Shown: piece by piece, positions 1 to 13,452 of the stretch
Numbering within the stretch: position 1 is the first letter of the stretch
Layout: each line of letters begins with the position of its first letter
Assembly (NCBI GenBank): GCA_024663395.1
Contig: JANFAH010000004.1
Location: 3,472,001-3,536,000 of the forward strand
Direction of reading: 5' to 3'
DNA: 64,000 nucleotides
Source of the DNA: Pisolithus tinctorius
Taxonomy: Eukaryota; Basidiomycota; Agaricomycetes; Boletales; Pisolithaceae
The notes under the pieces: generated by a model
Databases searched by the model: none
The model's input: the letters and a program-made list of their open reading frames with translations, nothing else
Told to the model about the DNA's origin: nothing
Program-made: the position numbers and the translations under genes

Positions 1-1881
1 AGGGCATCCATTCGCAGGGGTTCAAATGTCGACATGATCTGCTGCATCACGGAATGGAACCGTGCGAGTGTGGCCTTGTCATTAGGTATAGCGTCTTCCA
101 GGATTGTCCTGTACATGACATCCAACAGGGTTCCACCACCTCCAGAAGGAGGAAATGCGACCTCATGAAAGCGCTCCCTAACAGTCCGACCAGGCCTATT
201 TGGCTTGACGAAATCGCAGGCCAGGCGAGCCCATTCAAATAAGCCATCCGACTTGTGGACCATGACTTGGATTTCGTTGTCTTCGATCTCTGGAAGATGT
301 CCAAGTTCCTTGGAGACGTATAGTCGGATATCGTGTTCCATCGACTCTGCAGAAACATTGTCCAGCGAAGTCACCTTCACGTGTGAGCGAGCACCCAAAG
401 CACGCTCGATGTCGGGCAGCGGTCTAGATGTCAGGAGAATCCGCATATTCGCGGGCAAATGGGCAGCTTCCGTCGAGCCAAGGAGGGAAAGTATATGTCT
501 CCTTGACGTTTCCGGCCCACTTTCATCCAAAGCATCAATCACTACAACCACATTCCCAACCATCAAACCATCCACCTTGGACAAGGGCCCCAAGATAAAG
601 TGCTGCCACTGCTGCATCACATCAGATGTTGCTTTAAGATCGTAGTTTCTTGTCACAACATCCACCAATGCTCGCCGAAATGCCAGGTCACGGTCGGCCA
701 GATCACGGGCAATAGTCGCAAATATTTTCTGCTCTCGGCGCTCGGCCTGCCTGTCACGAGCGAAACAGAAACATGATCCAAAACCCCCTGCGTCCTTGAT
801 CCACGACGCAACTGTATGAGCAATGGCAGACTTTCCCCTTCCGCTCTGCCCATGAAGCCACAAGATTCGAGGGCATTGACGTCAAGATCGGTGGCCCAGT
901 GAATGATCCGCTGCAAAATTTCTGTCCTCGTGCCATCCAGGCATTCTTGGTTATATTGAACCCAGCCCCAGCTGCATAAGCCATGCCTTCGAGGTTCACG
1001 TCTTCAAGTACGCGGGGAACGTTGACCTGAATGTCTCGGACCTCACAGTCGCGGTATTGCTGCATCAAGTCATCTAGGGCGTTGATGTAACCATCGACAG
1101 CCGACTGGGTTTCGGAGATAATGTTTTGCCTAATCTTCTCCCTGGAGTGCACTTGTTTGAGATCCTCGAAGCGAAATGAATAAGACAATGCCTACAAAAG
1201 CTCTTCATTTCGGTGTAGTTCATGATGAACTGTGCAGCGGCGCTCACGACCCGCGCAATTTTTGCCAAGGTATCTGTCATTTGGTTGATATTCTTCATCA
1301 TATCTTCCTCTAGAAGTAATTTGTAGACGAATCCAAGCTTCTGCAGAAGAGCTGGAGTCGCATTGTATAGGTTGCTTGGGTAATGATCAACTGATACAAT
1401 GACCGTATTAGCATAAGGTACAAATACGGTGAAGACCCATACCTGAGAAGCAGCAGTTAAAATTCCCAATGCTGTCTGGGCGTAAGGGTGAATCTGCGTC
1501 GCCTACATTAGATCAGGCTTTGGACAGGAAAATCGATGGCATACGTCTTCGATAGCGGTAACAATGGAGTGAAAGATCTCGAGAGGCTGGAGATACGGAT
1601 TATTCAGATTTGCATATCTGTGACAGCGGTATTAGCCATGGTTACGAGTCGGCGGCTGTCGGTCGGGCCCATCAGTGGCACGGGCACCGTAACATCCAGT
1701 GCAACGGAGCAGTATCGACCTTCGTTACGACTGATCCACGATCTAGGTCTGTTTCTGTAGGGGGCTTTGACTCTGTCAGTTGGGAGTAATCAGCGTCATG
1801 TAATGACGAGACCGGATACAGATTATATACCGAAGACTTCGCAGCCCCGAAGAGAGGTTTCTTTAACAGCTTTCTAACCAT
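1..1881 (-). pseudogene. NACHT-domain STAND (NLR-like) protein N0, C-terminal part beyond window edge
   Basis: A fungal NLR-like NTPase of the kind often labelled HET-E-like: an N-terminal helical region, then a NACHT nucleotide-binding domain, normally followed by WD40 repeats (outside this window). The first exon begins at 1881 (MVRKLLKK...), matching the start of the copies at 20,170 and 37,597. A conserved segment reading HPYAQTALGILTAASQ lies near 1,450-1,505, followed by the linker with QQYRD. Walker A GQSGRGKS is at 828-851. Walker B VVVIDALDESG and the LTSRPLPDIE sensor motif follow, and the frame stays open from about 875 to base 1. Upstream of the P-loop two single-base losses break the frame: one in an A run near 945 (before CLDGT or its equivalent) and one in a C run near 873. 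Either the gene is decaying or these are homopolymer errors. CpG content is normal. Domain call strong; functional status unsure. Confidence 0.8.
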
Positions 1882-4748
1882 TGAAAGGTGCTTATTTCGT
1901 GTGAGTTTACGGGTTTGATCAATGTGAGGGTGTAGCAAGGGAAGACTCAGTTTCAAGAGTGCTGATTCTGAGTTACATAGACGCCAGCCGCGCCACCATG
2001 CAGGTGGCTGTGGTGGCGCACGGACCTACTCTATCTATGTAGCTCCTCCGCGGTCCGCCTAAGAGACGCAGACAGCATCCTTAAACCGTGAGAGAGAAGC
2101 CGATCATTAACAAACTTCCGGCACAACCAGGACGATGCATGACATGCATATCTCGTTTAAGTTGTAAAGTCCTCTCGTCTTTTCTCGTGCTTTCCGCATT
2201 TCGACTCTCCCTGAAAGTATCATGATGAATAGCCAGCGATTGCGAGTCCCACTGTTGAGGCTTGCTGTATTTCTGCGTATTGCCCGCTCTTACACACCAA
2301 TAGGTCAGGATTACCACTTCCCCTCACCACCGACCTACTACCGCTATCTTTGCAAAGTCTCCGTCCTCTCAAAGGTGTCATAACGTGGCATTTGGTGACA
2401 GTAACGTTCTAACGTTTTCGAGCGAAAGGTCTGTCCCCGGTTGCAAATTATGAGCTCAGCGTGCATCTTAGCCACCCCTTCTGTTACGGAGACCGTGGGC
2501 ATGTAATTGTTCGTGGTGCTCTTCAGTTGATATCAAGGTTAGGCGGTCAGTCGAAGCGGGTCGTTGTACCGGGGCGTCTATCGCATCGCAACTGTGATCA
2601 TAATTCGTATCGTGCCCTCATCCGTTATCGGCTGTATCGTGCTCGTTGATCTGACACATCGACTTCTCCTCATGAATGCTGTCCCAGCAGTTGCACTATC
2701 ATGCAGTATCCATGTCTGCTACAGCGCTCTTCCATTCGCTACTGACAGGGGAACACTGAAAATTCTTTATGACGATTTGCGAAATTTAATACCAGGTGTG
2801 TACCTCATCGTGCGCGCAGTCATCAACGCAAACGCCCGTTTTTTCCTCGTCAGGTACATTCCCATCATCCTACTTGAGATTTCTGGACATGGTCTCCTCC
2901 AAGCCTAACTCTGTAGAGCTTACGCAGCCATACATCTGCACCATCAGGAATGTCATCTTCTGGAGCGTCTCCACTGCTTGGCTTACGAGTACACTAACAC
3001 TTACTCGTTCACGCCTCCACTGACAGCAGCAGCCTCGATGCTATCTGTATCAATGCCAGCTCCGGGACGGGATTCTAGTCAATGCTTGCTACGATTCATT
3101 ACCATCCATCGGGTTGGAGAAGTACCACCCGCAGCCTTTGTCTCGGCATACACGTACATTCATATTCAAGCCTATTCTGTCCGGCGAAGGTAGACTTGGT
3201 GAGTTGGATTCGCCACCACGAGTGAATGAGTCTAAGGAGTTTGTGGCTGCAGGGACGGAGACAATTGCCGACGAGAAAACCGAAATCCCGATGCTAGCGA
3301 GATGCGATGACTTGCCTGGCCACAGATTCTGCAGATACACTCGTGCCCTCAATCGAGGCCCCTTTCGTGTGTACTCGCACTGAACTCTGTGTTCCAGCGC
3401 ACTTCTACACGTCTTCCGACGATTCTGAAGGTTTTTTTTGTGCTTCTCGGGCGTTCGCATCCATCCACGAGAAATATTAACTAGCCCGAATCCTCGCTTG
3501 CTTAGATATCACGTGTTGGCATCCTGAAGGTCATCCGATACTCGTTGATTGGAGTCGTAGCGAGGGAGTGAAGACTCGCTGGAGGAATTAATTTGAACGT
3601 GCTGGTGAACAACCATCGTGTCGTTGTTCATCAATGCTCCTGGAACTCCCAGCTCTCAGTCGATTCTCTCAACATCCATGATATTTGCGCGGTTACCAAT
3701 GATTCATAGGGATAATATAGGTGCGCCAGTCGTGCATTGCTTCAGCTCTGCCTTTGCCGCCACCATCCTCAGACAGAAAGGAAGAAACCACCGTACCCAG
3801 ACCTCGATATCCTCATCAAGTTGCGCAAATAGGATACATGACTCAGCGTCTATTGCGCCAAACCCTTCGTGGTCAATCTACACGGCCCCACATGTGTAGA
3901 CCGGAAAATGGTGGTTCGTCTTTTCTTCGCACCAGCCACTCTTAGAGTGTGGACACTGATATGCATCCGTGTGTGTCATGACGGCGAGCAATAGAGGACT
4001 AGTAGTCCTGTTCTGTACGGTTGCACACAGACATTTTCGTTTCTCCCTCGCAGCTTGAATGTATGATTGTGTGGGTATCGACTCTCGAGACACCGCTCGG
4101 GGTACAGTACTCAGGATAAGAAGCGTTGCGTACATGCAAGGGAGCACACTGCGGCCCTGTCAAGAGACGTGGTGGCGCGATCTTCCGCGTCCGATTTCGA
4201 AACGTCCATGTCTTAAACCCCGTGATCGAGCACGGGCTGTCGTGTGAACTGCATGCTCGCCCTCATCTCTGCAAGTATGCTGTGTCATATATATACGAGT
4301 GCGCCATTGGAACGGACACCGATCGTCGCCCGATTCGAGGTGTCAGGTAGAGCATTGCTGTTGAGGGTCAACAGGTCAACGTCAAGCTTCAGACAGGATC
4401 GGCTTAGGACGAGAGAAGGCATGCGCTGAAGGAGTCAACTTCCGACTGAGACTTGATTGGAAGGTTTAGTCCGTCTCGGCGATGCAACTTCTCTACCTGT
4501 GCCCGCTTGCCTTGTCCTTTGCCTCGGACGATGCCATGCTTACATGCAGACTCCCCTGTCATTGCTACGCTATATCCCAAGTAAAACATGGATTGCTTAC
4601 TACATGTCAGCATAATCACTGGCCACACATTCGGACGCGCAGCTGCAGGCTTCTGCACCATAAGTCCTCTGTCAATCAATAACAATCTCAGAAATGTTAT
4701 CCTTCTTTGTCAAAGGTCTAACTGGTGGATTTCATTAAGAATATAAGC
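1882..4748. other. No recognisable gene
   Basis: Only short, uncorroborated reading frames on both strands. None shows a domain, a plausible exon chain or similarity to other parts of the window. Base composition is ordinary with normal CpG, unlike the repeat islands elsewhere. The segment lies between the 5' ends of N0 (leftward) and the 3' end of the DUF3684 gene. Confidence 0.5.
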
Positions 4749-7700
4749 CTAGTGAAGTATGCTGGTCACTGGAGCGATACGTTTGACAAGGTACGCGAAC
4801 AAGATAATAAGTATGAAGCTCAGCCACGGTACGTAACGGAGCCAAGTGTTAGCTGGTCGTAAGAGCTGTGAAAACGCAACGAGGCGTGCTTCACAGATTG
4901 CCGAAAACCAAAATTCGTGATCGGAATTGTGCAAATCAGTCACGTTATGTGCGATCTCGTGGGCAAGAGCAAGGAACCTTCAGTGATAACATTTGTTAGA
5001 CAATGCAATAAGGTGACAGTAAGCGAAATAACGGACCATGACATTTGAGCGTTCTGTCGGTTCCCGTTTTTTACTTGCTCATCATCTGAAGTCATTGTCT
5101 TAACGGTTTCCTAGCTGAAAGGCAGAAACTAAAGTTCACTCACGCCAAACCTCAAAATATCGCAATTGAGGTAGATGATCCCTCGGCAATTGAATGCAAT
5201 GCACCCTCCAGAAACGTCATAGAAAATACGCAAGGTTGTTGTTGGGAATGATATATCTCGGAGAAGAGATGATGATGTCTACGAAGCGAGCAAGCGGGCC
5301 GTGCATGCGTTCCATAAATGTGTTAGAATTGGGCATGCCTGTGCAAGTGTGTGGCTCCATGTTAATAGACGGACGTCATGTTCGGGTAATGAGGGGAAGT
5401 TTACCTTCAACTAGACAGACTTGAATATTATTCACTTGTCCTAGCTCTTCCGTGAACAACAGTCGGAAACGACCCACCAAACTCACCAATGGGACGCAGA
5501 CTTCCAACGTCTGCAGACGCCTTGCAGAAGCCGCTACTCAAGGACTGGCTCACCCCTGCGTCAATAGCTAATTTTTCCCCTCCAAAGCTACATGCGTTGA
5601 TGGCTTTCTCTACATTGTTCCCTAGGAAACAGTCAAGATACCCCATCTCATCGTAGGGAAGTAAAAGTCTCACGGATGTAACTTTGCGAGATCACCTCAC
5701 GCGAAGTCCTAGATATGTGATGAGGGACGTGACAATACTCGACAGCCAAGCCTACCGAGAGAGGGGGAGAGAGGTAGAATGCCCAACTGTGTCTAAGGGC
5801 TGTTCACCAGAAGCGTTGGACGCCTCGTGAACCTGCAATAAGGTGCTGTTAGCAGTGTGGGAAGGCATGGGAACTGCGGGGTGGTTTCGGGACTTCCAGG
5901 CGGCCTTTCACCCAATCGGGGATCAGACTGAGTATTCAATGTAGATTGTTGCGGAGAATTAGTGGTCGAAGCGGAACCTACAAAATCCTTTTTCCGCGCC
6001 TTATTCTTCACTCCGTACTCATCTCTGCGTTGTTGAGAAATTTGATCAACTGAGATGTAACCAATACTTGTTAGCCAATTGCGATGGGCACAGGCAGCCA
6101 GACCAACCAAGAAAACCTCTGCGCTCCAAAGATTCCAAGCCCCGAAAGGATCGTCTCAAGGAGTACCGTAGCGTTCATCTTCTTTGTTCCAAATAACAGT
6201 CGACAGAGAGATGTAGCAACTCTTTTCGCGTTGTCAGACGCCAAAACAAAGGATGCTGCAACAACTCACTGATACATGTCGGGCTTTTGCGTTTTGGAAA
6301 TCCATAACACTATACAGTCGTCTTCACGCCTCACGATTGTCCATACATCTCTTGTTCGCTTCACGTTCCTGTTCACAAGAGTCTTGGAAACGCGGATCCT
6401 TTTACATGCCTTGACTTTAAGGTGATCCGGGCTAGAAGGGATTGTAATTTTAGGCTTTGTATCTGGATAATTTTGAATGAACAAGGGGAGCCGCTCAAGA
6501 ATCAATGACTGGACTTCGGCGCAGGTCTTGGTAGCTGGTATTTCATGGAGATCATGGCAACTCTCTCTAACGATCATGCTCAGATAACTGCACCCGAGCG
6601 ATGCGTAGAAGCCTGTTGAACTGGACTGAATGAACAGCTACAAAGATCAAATCAAGACGCACGTTGGAGTTCTTCCCCTGGAGGAGCGACGAAGAGACAA
6701 TCTCCAAATAGTTGGTAGTCGATGTTGTCATCGACAATAGTCACCCCCTCATACGTCAGGAACTGATGATCGTACTCCCACACGGTTTGGTCCTCATTTT
6801 TCTTCCGACGCACACCAAGCAGGGTAGGTGTAGCTCATCTTATGCAGAGTATCGTTGGAAATGTCCTGGCTCTGGTAGGCCAACTTTCGCAGCTCGACTA
6901 AGAAACTAGTATTAAACAGGTGAATGATGATTCCAGTAGGGGCCTGGCGAACCTACCCTTCATAACCTCCTGCGAGCTCGAAGAATCGCCCAGGGTTTTC
7001 GGTCAGTGCCTCCGCAACGTCTTGTATTGACACTTTGCTCTTCGAACCACAAGTGGATAGGAAATGGTTCGCTTTGGTGCCGAAATTCACAAAGACGAAC
7101 AGTTTCCATAAAGTACTGGCTTTGTACCTTTATCAAGGTAACATTTGGATGGGAAAGTAATCTCGGAGCACTCGATGGACCCGTCGGAACTATCTGCAAC
7201 TCAGACAGTTTGAGGAAATCAGAAGGTAAGAAATCTGGAATGAGTGATGTCAACACACGCAAAAGAGCAGAAGGACTAAGGACTCACTTGACATATGGTC
7301 AAATAGAATTTCAAACCAGCCGTCAGCAGTTTTTTCATCGGGCGGGGGGTTCTTCTCCAGTGACTCCAGAAGTTTTGACCTCGAAGGATGTTGCATTACA
7401 CCTAGTTGATGCAAGGGCGCGCTCAGAGCGCTCAGGTATCGGTCTTGTACCACAAAAAAGCCTAATGCCTTCCACTGGGTACCGGTGTATACCTTGAGTG
7501 GGTGTTAGCAGGAACGCAAACACAGGCGAACCTCACTGTACTTTCCCAACTTCTTCAAGCAAGTAAAATCTTTGCACTCTGCAGGAATGAATTCCACGTC
7601 ACAGAAGTCCTCTGGTCTATAATCTCGGTACTGCGAATGAAGTTCACGGCACAGATAAACAAATGCAGTCTCTTGGACCCCATTATCCTTTGACGAGCAG

Positions 7701-10700
7701 AGTTCCACAATCTTTGGGAGAGGTGGGAAGTGATTCAAACCGAGACGGTACAGCAGTCGGGCTAGATGACGATTTAATCAAACAAATGGGATGGATAAAG
7801 TACTCAGCTTACCTTGGGGTGATGTATCACTCCATTCCGATTTCGCGTTCCATTCGATCACCGGTAGACGGAGGCTCCGGAAGATGTCCACAGGCGGGTA
7901 GAGTTCATCAGCACAGTGACGACTATTCTCTTCTTCATTGCTCTGGAAACTTTCTTTCGTGAAGATTTCGGCCAATTTGAGAGCAGAGATGTCCTCGGAT
8001 GTCAACTCGGGTCCCATTGGGCGAGATAGTCAACCAAGTCGAACACAGTCCACTCTCCCGTCGACAGCATTCTTGATCACTCTCAGAGCGCAAGAGCCAA
8101 GAATGTTGCGAAACCTACTGATGGAAAAGAAACTGGATTGGAAGACTCCTCCTAACTCCAATGAAGGAAAGGCATCTTTTCATACCCTCGTCAACCTCAA
8201 ATCCTGAATCACGGCTGACTATCGGCAGGTCGAGGTGATAAAACAGAGCATTATCTGCGATAGGAAGATAAGAGCCTTCCGGAGAACACAAGCCCTTGGA
8301 TGTAGGGATGCATGGCTTGTTTCTGAGGACTTCCCTTGATTTATTTCGCATATCTTCAGAAAGTTGAGACCATACACGGCAAAGGGTACGGAGAACACGG
8401 CTAGCCCAGTCAACCGACCGAGTAAAGTCGTATTTCTCATCGGCCGACATGACATCGGGTCGTGATAAGTGTTGTAGCCATGAGGTAATGGTGAACTCTT
8501 TCCAACCGAAGGTAGCAAGCTCCGCGCAACCGAAATGCTTGCTGACGCTAAGAGGGATGAGAGACAGAGGAAGTGGTCCGTCGGCTGGGATGTAGAGTCC
8601 AAGAACCTTTGGGTCAACGAAGTAGGTTATCGACGATAGGCGTATCGCTCCACCTGGGCGGTGGAAAGTAGCTGCGTCCAATAGGTCAGCCATATTTGAT
8701 GTCAAATTACCTCGCCCGGAGGTTATACACCAACGAAGGCATGCGACCAGCTCTTCGACATCCAGGGTATGGCAACGTAGACCTTGTAAAACGTCTGACA
8801 TCGCTATCTTGGGGATTTTGTGTTGATGTGGAAGTGCTGTAATGAAGTGTGCACCATCTCGTGCGACGTCTTCTGAGAGCATCGGTAAGGACTTAAGAAA
8901 TCTGGCCACCCCCGAGTCGAACAATCTTATGTCGGGAGCTGCGTGTACGCCAACAGATGAGAGAAGCCTCAAAGGGAGGGGAGAACATCCATAGAATGAG
9001 TCCGCTAATAATTGTGCGACTTTCGACGAGGGTGTGGAAGGACGAAATGTGAAGAATTTGAGAACGTGGATAAAGCGTTGATCCTGTAACTCTCGGGATG
9101 CGCGTGAATGTAATTTATCGGCAGCTGCATCTCCCACGAACTTTGAATCTTGGAGAGCTCCAAGTCGTACACGCCCGACATAAGAAACCTCCGACATAGA
9201 GTAACTCCCTATTCCAGACTGGACGATGGGGGTAGGTCAGGGACATCTCGACGGAGCAGGACACTCACCAGCAACATTTCTATCGCTGGGTACCATGTTA
9301 GCACCGGTAGAAGCCACTTGCGTACAAACCAAACTCACACTAAATCTATGGATTCACGCTCTACAGTGGGGATGAAGTGTGATGCCATGTGACCTCCAAT
9401 GCCTGTCGTTTGTGCGGTAGCATGACCCTAGCAAAGTCATCAGCAGAAATCAGGAGATGATTGTGAAGACTCGCGATGAAAACTCGTGTGACGTAGCTCT
9501 GGGTTCCATTAGATCATTGGTTTCGTTAACACAAATGACTGCTCACCCATCCAGATCGGCGCGAAGCCTCGGAAAGGAGATGGGAAATCGCGAAGGTGTT
9601 TCTGTTCGTTTATGTGATTCTGATCATATTCATCTTTATCGGTCTTGTGAATGAATCTGAATAATGCATTCGAGCACAAGGAGTCTAGTAACTTACATAG
9701 ATCAAACTATACTTGAGACGAGAAGGCGGATTCTTTTTCGTACACCGATTCAGCTCCTTGGACAATTTCTCAATGATATTGACATCCACTTGCGCTGTGA
9801 ACACAGTCAGGTCCATTTTTGTCTCGTGCATTCGCATAGGCTCATATCGTGGGAGCATGATTCTAGCTTTAATCGTGATGGCTAGTCAGGTGTAAGACTC
9901 AGTGCGCAAAGCGTAAATGCTGGAAAGACTTGCGATGTCGCTCAACTGATTTCACGATCAAGTTCTTCTCGGGGGTCCACCGCACTAGCTCCGCAGGAAT
10001 AGGAATAGCTTGAGACTGTCCCAGGGACTTGTTAATCTGTCCCACAAGATAATCATCAAAAAACACAGTCACATCCTTCAGATCAACCATGAAAGTGATG
10101 GATGATGCAAGAAACTGCATTAATTCCGAAACTGGTGGCATCGGGGCAGCCTCTCGTAGTGGCATCTTGAACGTTGTCCATAGATTCCTAGTCGCTGTTT
10201 GGGGGACGTCGCCAAATCGGTAGTGGAGCTAGACGCAAGGTCAAAAAAGGTACTAGTGATCGACTGATCTTCATACCTGATTTTCTTCATTCCACGAGAA
10301 CTCCATCTCCTTATCTAACATTGTGTAAGACTGGGGTCTTCTCGAGAAGATGTACTAGGATCCTACCCCCGGATGCTACATATGGACTTTCTGTAACAGA
10401 AAAACAAACTGTAAAACCTAAGAACGGTTCATATTCAAGCACAGTTCCATTCTGAGCGGCGCTTGACACCTACCGACACCAAATGCGCCGACCTTCTGTG
10501 GGTCTGGATTTCCCAAGGCTGGATAGCGAATCGATTATGAGACCAAGCCAACAGGAGGCTGAGTGAGTACAAACCAATCTTTGGTAATCGGCCCCAATCT
10601 TGTGGTGTGAACGGTTTCCCGTGGTTTTTGAATGTCCATTGCGCGACCTTGAGTGAGTGTTAATGGAATAGCAATGAGATGGAGAATCAAATATGGTTTT

Positions 10701-11207
10701 GTACATTTGTTGCCTTGGAGTCGGACAACTTGGGCGGCCCAGCGTTCTTCGCTGCTTTAGGATCCAAACTTAAGAACCTAGCAGTCTCGAAGCGGATTCG
10801 GCGGTGTCACATCCAGCATCGTCTGAATTCTGAAGCAGTTCGCGGAATACTGACAAGTCAGCCGTATAAGAAAAGGAACGTTCGAACATGATATTCGTTT
10901 ACCAGTGAACTCGCCGGAATAGCGAGCAAGAATTTTATCGATCAATGCACGGCTGTCAACGGTCACTGATGCATATCCTTGTTGAGACTGGTGCTGCAGG
11001 ATAGTGGACCGGAGCCACCAAACAACTGCCGAGACCGAACGTACCATTAGAATCCACACTTGCTGCTATTGAGAGGCTCCTCCGAGTTGGTCGCTGACAA
11101 TCCAGAAAGTCAGACAGTGAAGTGTGCTCGACTTGTCCTACAAATGCTGTTTGAAGCTGTACGCACACTAGCAGATTAGATGACATCTCCAACAGCATGG
11201 CAGGCAT
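4749..11207 (-). pseudogene. DUF3684 sacsin-like protein (Hsp90-type ATPase plus C-terminal zincin-like motif), frame-broken
   Basis: A very large fungal protein family, spread over many short exons on the minus strand; the start is approximate. ATPase module: RALIDKILARYSGEFT (about 10,910), VFRELLQNSDDAG with the Bergerat N-box (about 10,820), WTFKNHGKPFTPQDW (about 10,630), GNPDPQKVGAFGVG (about 10,500). Then PVSELMQFLASSITFMV (10,100), VFI|GHATAQTTGIGGH with ESIDLV (about 9,380), a 360-codon exon at 8,115-9,197, LFVFVNFGTKANHFLSTCG (7,100), EVQSLILERLPLFI (6,500) and LCRLLFGTKK (6,210). The last exon has AHEIAHNV (HExxH at 4,947-4,961), HNSDHEFWFS and then a hydrophobic segment resembling a C-terminal membrane anchor. 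At least five one-base frame changes are needed to read it through (near 9,165, 7,095, 6,160, 5,220 and the ATPase exons). The family role is not established; a chaperone-like ATPase is an inference from sacsin. Family call strong; status likely pseudogene. Confidence 0.75.
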
Positions 11208-11461
11208 CTTATTTACGCATGGGAAGAACAGAAGATTCCGAAGAAAATGCGACTAAAATTATATTTTGATATAATATTGGATGACTTCCGTAGCATGAAT
11301 CAGAGTAGGCTCAAATATTTTTTGGCCATTTGGATGGGCTGCCGAGGATTCACCGCAGTCGCAGTCGACGACAACCACGGACAAGCCAGTGAGTGAGCAG
11401 ATAAGCAGCCACGCAGCGTGCCAGGTGTCCGCACTTGTAGACTCGCAACTGTTTTCCAAGT

Positions 11462-11466
11462 CTCTG
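11462..11466. repeat. Target-site duplication, left copy (CTCTG)
   Basis: Five bases directly before the left LTR, identical to the five bases directly after the right LTR (19,718-19,722), as expected for a Ty3/gypsy integration. Confidence 0.9.
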
Positions 11467-11742
11467 TGTGACGAAAGCGGGTTCGTTTAGGTCACACGGA
11501 GGTAGTCCGTTCTCGTAGGAGTGTTTCTTACGGTTGCTCAGGAAGAACTGGCCGAAGGATTCTCTGTTCGAGGTAGACTGGGGGAACTCGTACATCAGTA
11601 ACTACGGTTTATATACGTTCAGAGTGCGGCGGGAGACAAACGAGTAACTAAAAAAGGGAGATATAAAGAAGGAGAAAGAAAAGGAAATGAAACATTATTA
11701 TTCCGAGGCGTTAACGGTCGTGTAAGATCGTGGATCGTTACA
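11467..11742 (-). repeat. 3' LTR of the Ty3/gypsy element
   Basis: 276 bp. As read on the plus strand it starts TGTGACGAAAG and ends GGATCGTTACA. By eye it is identical to the copy at 19,442-19,717. A purine-rich stretch (AGGAGGGCGAA, element orientation) directly precedes it and is the likely polypurine tract. Confidence 0.93.
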
Positions 11743-11779
11743 TTCGCCCTCCTGACCTTCGACAAGAAGGTTAAATCAT

Positions 11780-12797
11780 TCAGTTCGTTACCGAGCTATC
11801 CATTGGAGTAGCGGCTGTGGAGATCATAAGTATAATCACGGAGAAAATGAAGACGATAGTCCAACCTGTGGATGGACCAGCGGTCTCTGAGCCGGCAGGG
11901 GTATTCTGAGATCCGTCGATGGTAGAGTTGATCTCTAGGTTCTGCAACATGGCGTCGACGTTTGCTGAGTAGTTATTGAATTCGCGGAAAGGGTCGCAAG
12001 GGTTATTAGATGAGAAAGGCGCGTTGGATTGAGCTGGGGTCTGAGAAAGATTCTCGAAGGGTTGATTGCGGAAGTTGCGAGAGCGGTTCTTAAAGAAAGT
12101 AGCCCGCCCTCCTCGTTTGGGGTGACCATGGTTTTCGCGCCCTCCGCCTCGACCCCTGGGTGCGTAAGGTTCGTGCCGGCGGTGCCTTTGACTACCATGA
12201 GATACGTTTGCTTGTTCTGTTCTACGGTAAGTGCGGTGTTTCTCCCGTGAGAGAGCACGCTTACGAGTGGCAGTATCCGCTGCGAAGCGATCGAAGATAA
12301 CTCGAGTGAGGTATCCAGCTTGACTGTTACCTCGTCGAGTGGAGTTTCTCTTAGGTTTCGCTGTTTGAGCTTGCCCGAAAGCAGGAGGAAGGGGGTATCG
12401 TAGATACGGATCGGGATCGTCTGCGTGAATGACGCAGAAGTTACATAACCAGGTGGCACGACATCTCGTTTGATGTCGAACGAGCCATCGCGGATGGCTG
12501 TAGCAGTGACGCGGAAACGTTCTAGTTCGAGCGGCGTGAAATGCATAATTGATCGTGGGGTGCTGGTCAACTGAGCACTCGAGGTTCGCTTTTATATGTC
12601 TTTGGGCTCCTCCTAGGGGTAGTCCTTGATGCTGAGGAGTAATCGGTGGACGGAGCTGCGGAGTTGCCCAGCTGTCGCTCATAGTGATGTTGTCGATGAT
12701 GTCTAGTGCTTCACGACAGGCAGCGCGGATATAGTCAGCAGAGGCAGCTCCTGTGGACCGCGGTCGCTCTGGGTTCCTAGGTGTAAGGTTGTCAGCG
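11780..12797 (-). pseudogene. Retroelement polyprotein C-terminal tail
   Basis: Two overlapping frames together carry the element's tail. One holds HFTPLELERFRVTATAIRDG followed by FDIKRDVVPPGYVT; the other continues FCVIHADDPDPYLRYPLPP and then a basic, Arg/Gly-rich and Asn-rich region ending just before the 3' LTR. Joining them needs a one-base shift near 12,440. I recognise this tail only as something seen at the end of agaricomycete gypsy elements; its role is unknown. Confidence 0.55.
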
Positions 12798-13452
12798 CTA
12801 GATACGTTCAGCGCTTCTAGGTATTGGGGTGAATGCTTCGAGGTGTGAGACCTCATGGAGGGGAAGCCACACCTTGTCGCCGCTTGAGTATTCGATCTGA
12901 AAGAGGGCGTCTCTTCCCTTTCCATGGTGATCTGTAATCTGCTTGACCGAAAGGTGTTCAACTTTCCCGAGGCTGATTATTTGAGGGAGTTGTCGTCCGG
13001 GGAATCGTCGATCATCATTAGGGACGTGCAGTCGTAACAGGCTGGCGTGAAAGGCGGGGTGTATCCCGCGCTGTTTGAGGTCATTCGGCAAATCGAGCAG
13101 GAACGTGTTGTTCCGGTAGTCATCTAAGATCTTATAGGGTCCGATAAACTTAGGCGCGAGTTTCGGGCATGCCCTTTAGGTAATGCTATGTTGGCTGTAG
13201 ATAGGTATACTAAGTCGCCTTTAACAAATGGCGCGTCCCTACGTTCCAGTTTGCCATAGTAGTTTGTTTTATACGTGCAGCAATAATTGAATCGTGAGCT
13301 TGCATAATAGCATTTTTCATGCGCTGGGCGAATACTCTTACACCGGGGAATTCCGAGTGGTTTCCCAGATCATAGATCTTGGCGACCGCCCGTAGTTTAG
13401 CATAAATGGGGTAAACCCGGTAGTTTCCGACCGAGCTGAGTTCATTGCAAAT
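12798..13452 (-). pseudogene. Integrase C-terminal / chromodomain-like region of the Ty3/gypsy element
   Basis: Contains DLPNDLKQRGIHPAFHASLL, typical of the segment after the integrase core, then EHLSVKQITDHHGKGRDALF with VWLPLHEVSHLEA, a chromodomain-like strand-helix pattern that in chromoviruses helps choose chromatin for integration. The stretch between 13,100 and 13,340 has a separate interrupted frame, so this part is not continuous with the integrase core. Confidence 0.65.

Noticed and set aside
2461..3460. Several 70-120-codon frames as small genes
   Set aside because: They overlap on both strands, lack supporting introns or motifs and resemble chance frames.
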